Origin: an uncultured Prevotella sp.
GTDB lineage: Bacteria; Bacteroidota; Bacteroidia; Bacteroidales; Bacteroidaceae
Length of the DNA stretch: 24,149 nucleotides
Assembly (NCBI GenBank): GCA_900547005.1
Contig: URER01000040.1
Span: forward strand, 1 to 24,149
Direction of reading: 5' to 3'
Positions 22,581-24,149 of the stretch are shown piece by piece; within the stretch, counting starts at the first letter, position 1, and every line of letters begins with the position of its first letter. The notes below the pieces were generated by a model, which did not search any database, had not been told where the DNA came from, and worked only from the letters and a program-made list of their open reading frames with translations. The translations under genes and the position numbers were made by a program.

Positions 22581-23610
22581 TCTTCACCTCGCGCGTGCAT
22601 TGTTCTATATTATACAGCCGTTCGGCCAACCGCCGGCCCCGCTCACCCATCTCCCGCGCCTCGTCGGGATGCGAGCAAACATATTCTATGGCACGTTTCC
22701 AGCCCTCCACATCGCCATATTCCACTGTGATGCCGCAGCCCTCGCGTTCTATGTCCATCGGCATTTGCGGATTGTGGCTGCATATCATCGGGATACCGAG
22801 AGCCAAAGCCTCGACCACGGTGGTCAGTCCTACGGTGTAGTTGCTCTCCTTGCAGCAGATGACCACACACGCCGAGCGGTTCACCAGCCGGCTCATCTCG
22901 CCATGCACCACGCCCTCCACGTAGTTCACCTTCACGTTCTCGCGTGTTCCGAGCGACGCAAACAGCCTCTCATAGTTCGTTCCGCCATACTCGCGGCAGA
23001 TGTATATGTCTATCGGCGCGCCCACAGCATTGAACGCCCTTACCAACGTTGGCATATCCCGCAGTTCCTTTCCCGTAGAGATAAAACCCTCACGGGATTG
23101 CGAACCCTCGGTCTTCAGCAGCCGGTCGTAGTATTCCAGGTCTGCGCCCCAATGCACCACGTGCATCTTCTCGCGCTTCGCCTTCGCCGACAGCAGCGAG
23201 TCCTCGACGATTTTATCCGAGAAGAATATCAGCCTGTCCATGCCCCGGTAGAACAACCGAGCAACCATCTCGCGCACGCGGCTTTTCGCCCGCACCACCG
23301 GCTGATGATGCCACACCACGACAGGATGGCGGTAAAGTCCCAACGCACGCAGGAAGATAATAATCTCAAGCCCCCGGAATGTCGTGGCATACAGCGCATC
23401 GTAGCGTTCCCGACACGTCAGGACCTTCCATGCAGTATGCAGCGACAGTTTCCACCGTTGCCGCGGGCGGATAGGCTGATGCCTTATCACGTCGATGCCC
23501 AGCTTGGGCAGATGCGTCGCGCCATAGAGAAAATGTCCCGGAAACGAACCGTTTCTCCAACCGTCATACATCTCCCGTATGTCTACAGTATGATAGTAAT
23601 AAACCTTCAT
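22558..23610 (-). CDS. Glycosyltransferase family 4 (GT-B fold)
   Basis: The 350-residue product is a retaining-type GT-B glycosyltransferase, probably adding a sugar to the lipid-linked glycan at the inner face of the cytoplasmic membrane. The N-terminal acceptor domain begins MKVYYYHTVDIREMYDGW, and the domain boundary is near HWGADLEYY (153-161). The donor-binding region has ISTGKELRDMPTLVRAFNAVG and YTVGLTTVVEALALGIPMICS, with E267 as the sugar-nucleotide-binding Glu of the EX7E region (second Glu not matched). It is the first gene of the operon behind the promoter at 23629-23659. Its 3' end is built partly from the heptamer-repeat DNA: the codons for the last residues (KRILSYEF) fall in the tract. 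Confidence 0.88.
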   Translation of the reverse strand: MKVYYYHTVDIREMYDGWRNGSFPGHFLYGATHLPKLGIDVIRHQPIRPRQRWKLSLHTAWKVLTCRERYDALYATTFRGLEIIIFLRALGLYRHPVVVWHHQPVVRAKSRVREMVARLFYRGMDRLIFFSDKIVEDSLLSAKAKREKMHVVHWGADLEYYDRLLKTEGSQSREGFISTGKELRDMPTLVRAFNAVGAPIDIYICREYGGTNYERLFASLGTRENVKVNYVEGVVHGEMSRLVNRSACVVICCKESNYTVGLTTVVEALALGIPMICSHNPQMPMDIEREGCGITVEYGDVEGWKRAIEYVCSHPDEAREMGERGRRLAERLYNIEQCTREVKRILSYEF

Positions 23611-23628
23611 AGCCCCTCTTTACAAATG

Positions 23629-23659
23629 CAAAAATACAATTTAATGCTGTAATGAGCAA
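23629..23659 (-). promoter_or_regulatory. Promoter of the polysaccharide operon
   Basis: On the minus strand TTG (23657-23659) is followed by 20 nt and TATTTTTG (23629-23636), an exact TAnnTTTG box. The ATG of the GT4 gene lies 18 nt downstream, so the 5' leader is very short. The promoter sits right behind the stop codon of the regulator remnant. Confidence 0.75.
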
Positions 23660-23666
23660 GGAATAA

Positions 23667-24041
23667 TCACAAATTGATTTCTTTTATCTGCTCCTCAAAC
23701 TCATCTTTCGCCACGGAACGGTTCTTGAACTTCGATCGGTAGGTGTATATCGTGGTGATGGACGACCGCAGTATGCTTGCTATCTTCTGATTGTCTGTGA
23801 TTCCGAGGCGTATGAGTGCAAAGATGCGAAGCTCGGTTGTCAGTCTTTCGCCGCCCTCTTTTGGAATTATCCTGTACTCGGGCATAAGCAGTTTGTTCAC
23901 CTCCTCCACGAAATGGGGATATATATTAAGAAACGCCGAGTCGAAATTCTTGTAGAAAAGTCTGGTGTTCTCTGTGTTCGTCCTGCTACTTTTCAGTTCC
24001 TCGAACAGCGCGGGCAGGTCGTGTAAAGACCAAGAAGGAGC
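23667..24041 (-). pseudogene. 3' remnant of a Bacteroidetes HTH regulator (DUF6377-like), truncated
   Basis: The open frame runs from an in-frame TAA (24042-24044) to the stop at 23667, 124 codons with no ATG upstream of the conserved part. The sequence FYKNFDSAFLNIYPHFVEEVNKLL followed by LTTELRIFALIRLGITDNQKIASILRSS (quoted by segments: NFDSAFLNIYPHFV; TTELRIFALIRLGI; SSITTIYTYRSKFKN) matches my memory of the C-terminal linker and LuxR-like HTH of ~500-residue TPR/membrane regulators. The N-terminal TPR repeats and membrane span are missing. Homology seems to fade near LHDLPALFEEL, about 24020. A GTG at 23907-23909 could start an 80-residue HTH protein, but it lies inside the conserved linker, so a decayed gene is more likely. 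Confidence 0.65.
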
Positions 24042-24149
24042 TTAAAAAAAAGACGTTCGAAAGATAACATTGACCGACGAACAAAGTCGATTACTCGGCT
24101 CAGTAGTTATTTAGTGTGGGTAGGCGTAAAGTTTAGCAATGCGATAGAG

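Noticed and set aside
23171..23180. CGCTTCGC in the GT4 coding region as a fourth octamer tract
   Set aside because: It lies in GC-rich codons without flanking heptamer units, so it is taken as chance.
22600..23652. 350-codon plus-strand frame opposite the GT4 gene
   Set aside because: The minus-strand frame carries glycosyltransferase motifs and a good promoter. The antisense frame is His/Arg-rich, as usual for the complement of GC-rich coding DNA.
24026..24149. Plus-strand frame open to the right edge (Arg/Lys-rich, no start codon)
   Set aside because: No start codon, no recognisable motif and only about 40 codons inside the window. It could be part of a mobile element, but this cannot be supported here.

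Overview
The window looks like chromosomal DNA of a Bacteroidales bacterium, most probably Prevotella or a close relative. The evidence is the PorU/PorV type IX secretion pair, several promoters of the Bacteroidetes form TAnnTTTG, and outer-membrane proteins of the CarboxypepD_reg/plug/barrel type. All calls come from reading the sequence and from family knowledge; no database search was run. Apart from a 37-codon gene near the left end, every supported gene is on the minus strand, so transcription runs right to left.

Region by region on the plus-strand scale: 1-380 holds a tiny basic protein gene on the plus strand with its own -7 box and terminator. 419-6559 holds ispF, porV, porU and a fumarylacetoacetate-hydrolase-family gene, read as FAH>porU>porV>ispF. 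6765-9987 is a translation block, rplM>rpsI>rpsB>tsf, with a very good Bacteroidetes promoter and a 5' leader of about 130 nt ahead of rplM. 10097-17396 is an accessory cassette for a ribosomally made, modified peptide: a Gly-Gly-leader precursor with a Cys-rich core, a radical SAM/SPASM maturase, a plug-only outer-membrane-type protein, a full TonB-receptor-like barrel, a C39-peptidase ABC exporter, and a very short HlyD-like membrane protein. 17339-17914 is non-coding and contains five tandem copies of a 10-bp palindrome next to a perfect 14-bp terminator. 17915-18577 is a SIMPL-domain protein. 18742-23610 is a surface-polysaccharide operon read as GT4>licD>TarI/IspD-like cytidylyltransferase>SDR epimerase>putative glycosyltransferase. 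23667-24041 is the 3' remnant of a Bacteroidetes HTH regulator that has lost its upstream part.

The most interesting system is the peptide cassette. The genes are separated by 1-38 nt or overlap, so they read as one transcript. The inferred route is: the SAM/SPASM enzyme modifies the Cys-rich core, the C39 domain cuts after the Gly-Gly of the leader and the ABC exporter moves the peptide across the inner membrane, and the two outer-membrane-type proteins handle passage through, or uptake at, the outer membrane. The adaptor appears to lack the coiled-coil arm with which HlyD proteins reach TolC, and no TolC gene is present. The dedicated barrel/plug pair is therefore a candidate replacement conduit.

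The non-coding DNA is also unusual. Three intergenic stretches (about 8837-8940, 20693-20820, 22404-22580) carry degenerate tandem arrays of roughly 7-nt units, each with unit sequence of its own, and each linked to the same octamer GCGAAGCG. This looks like one repeat architecture with diverged sequence.
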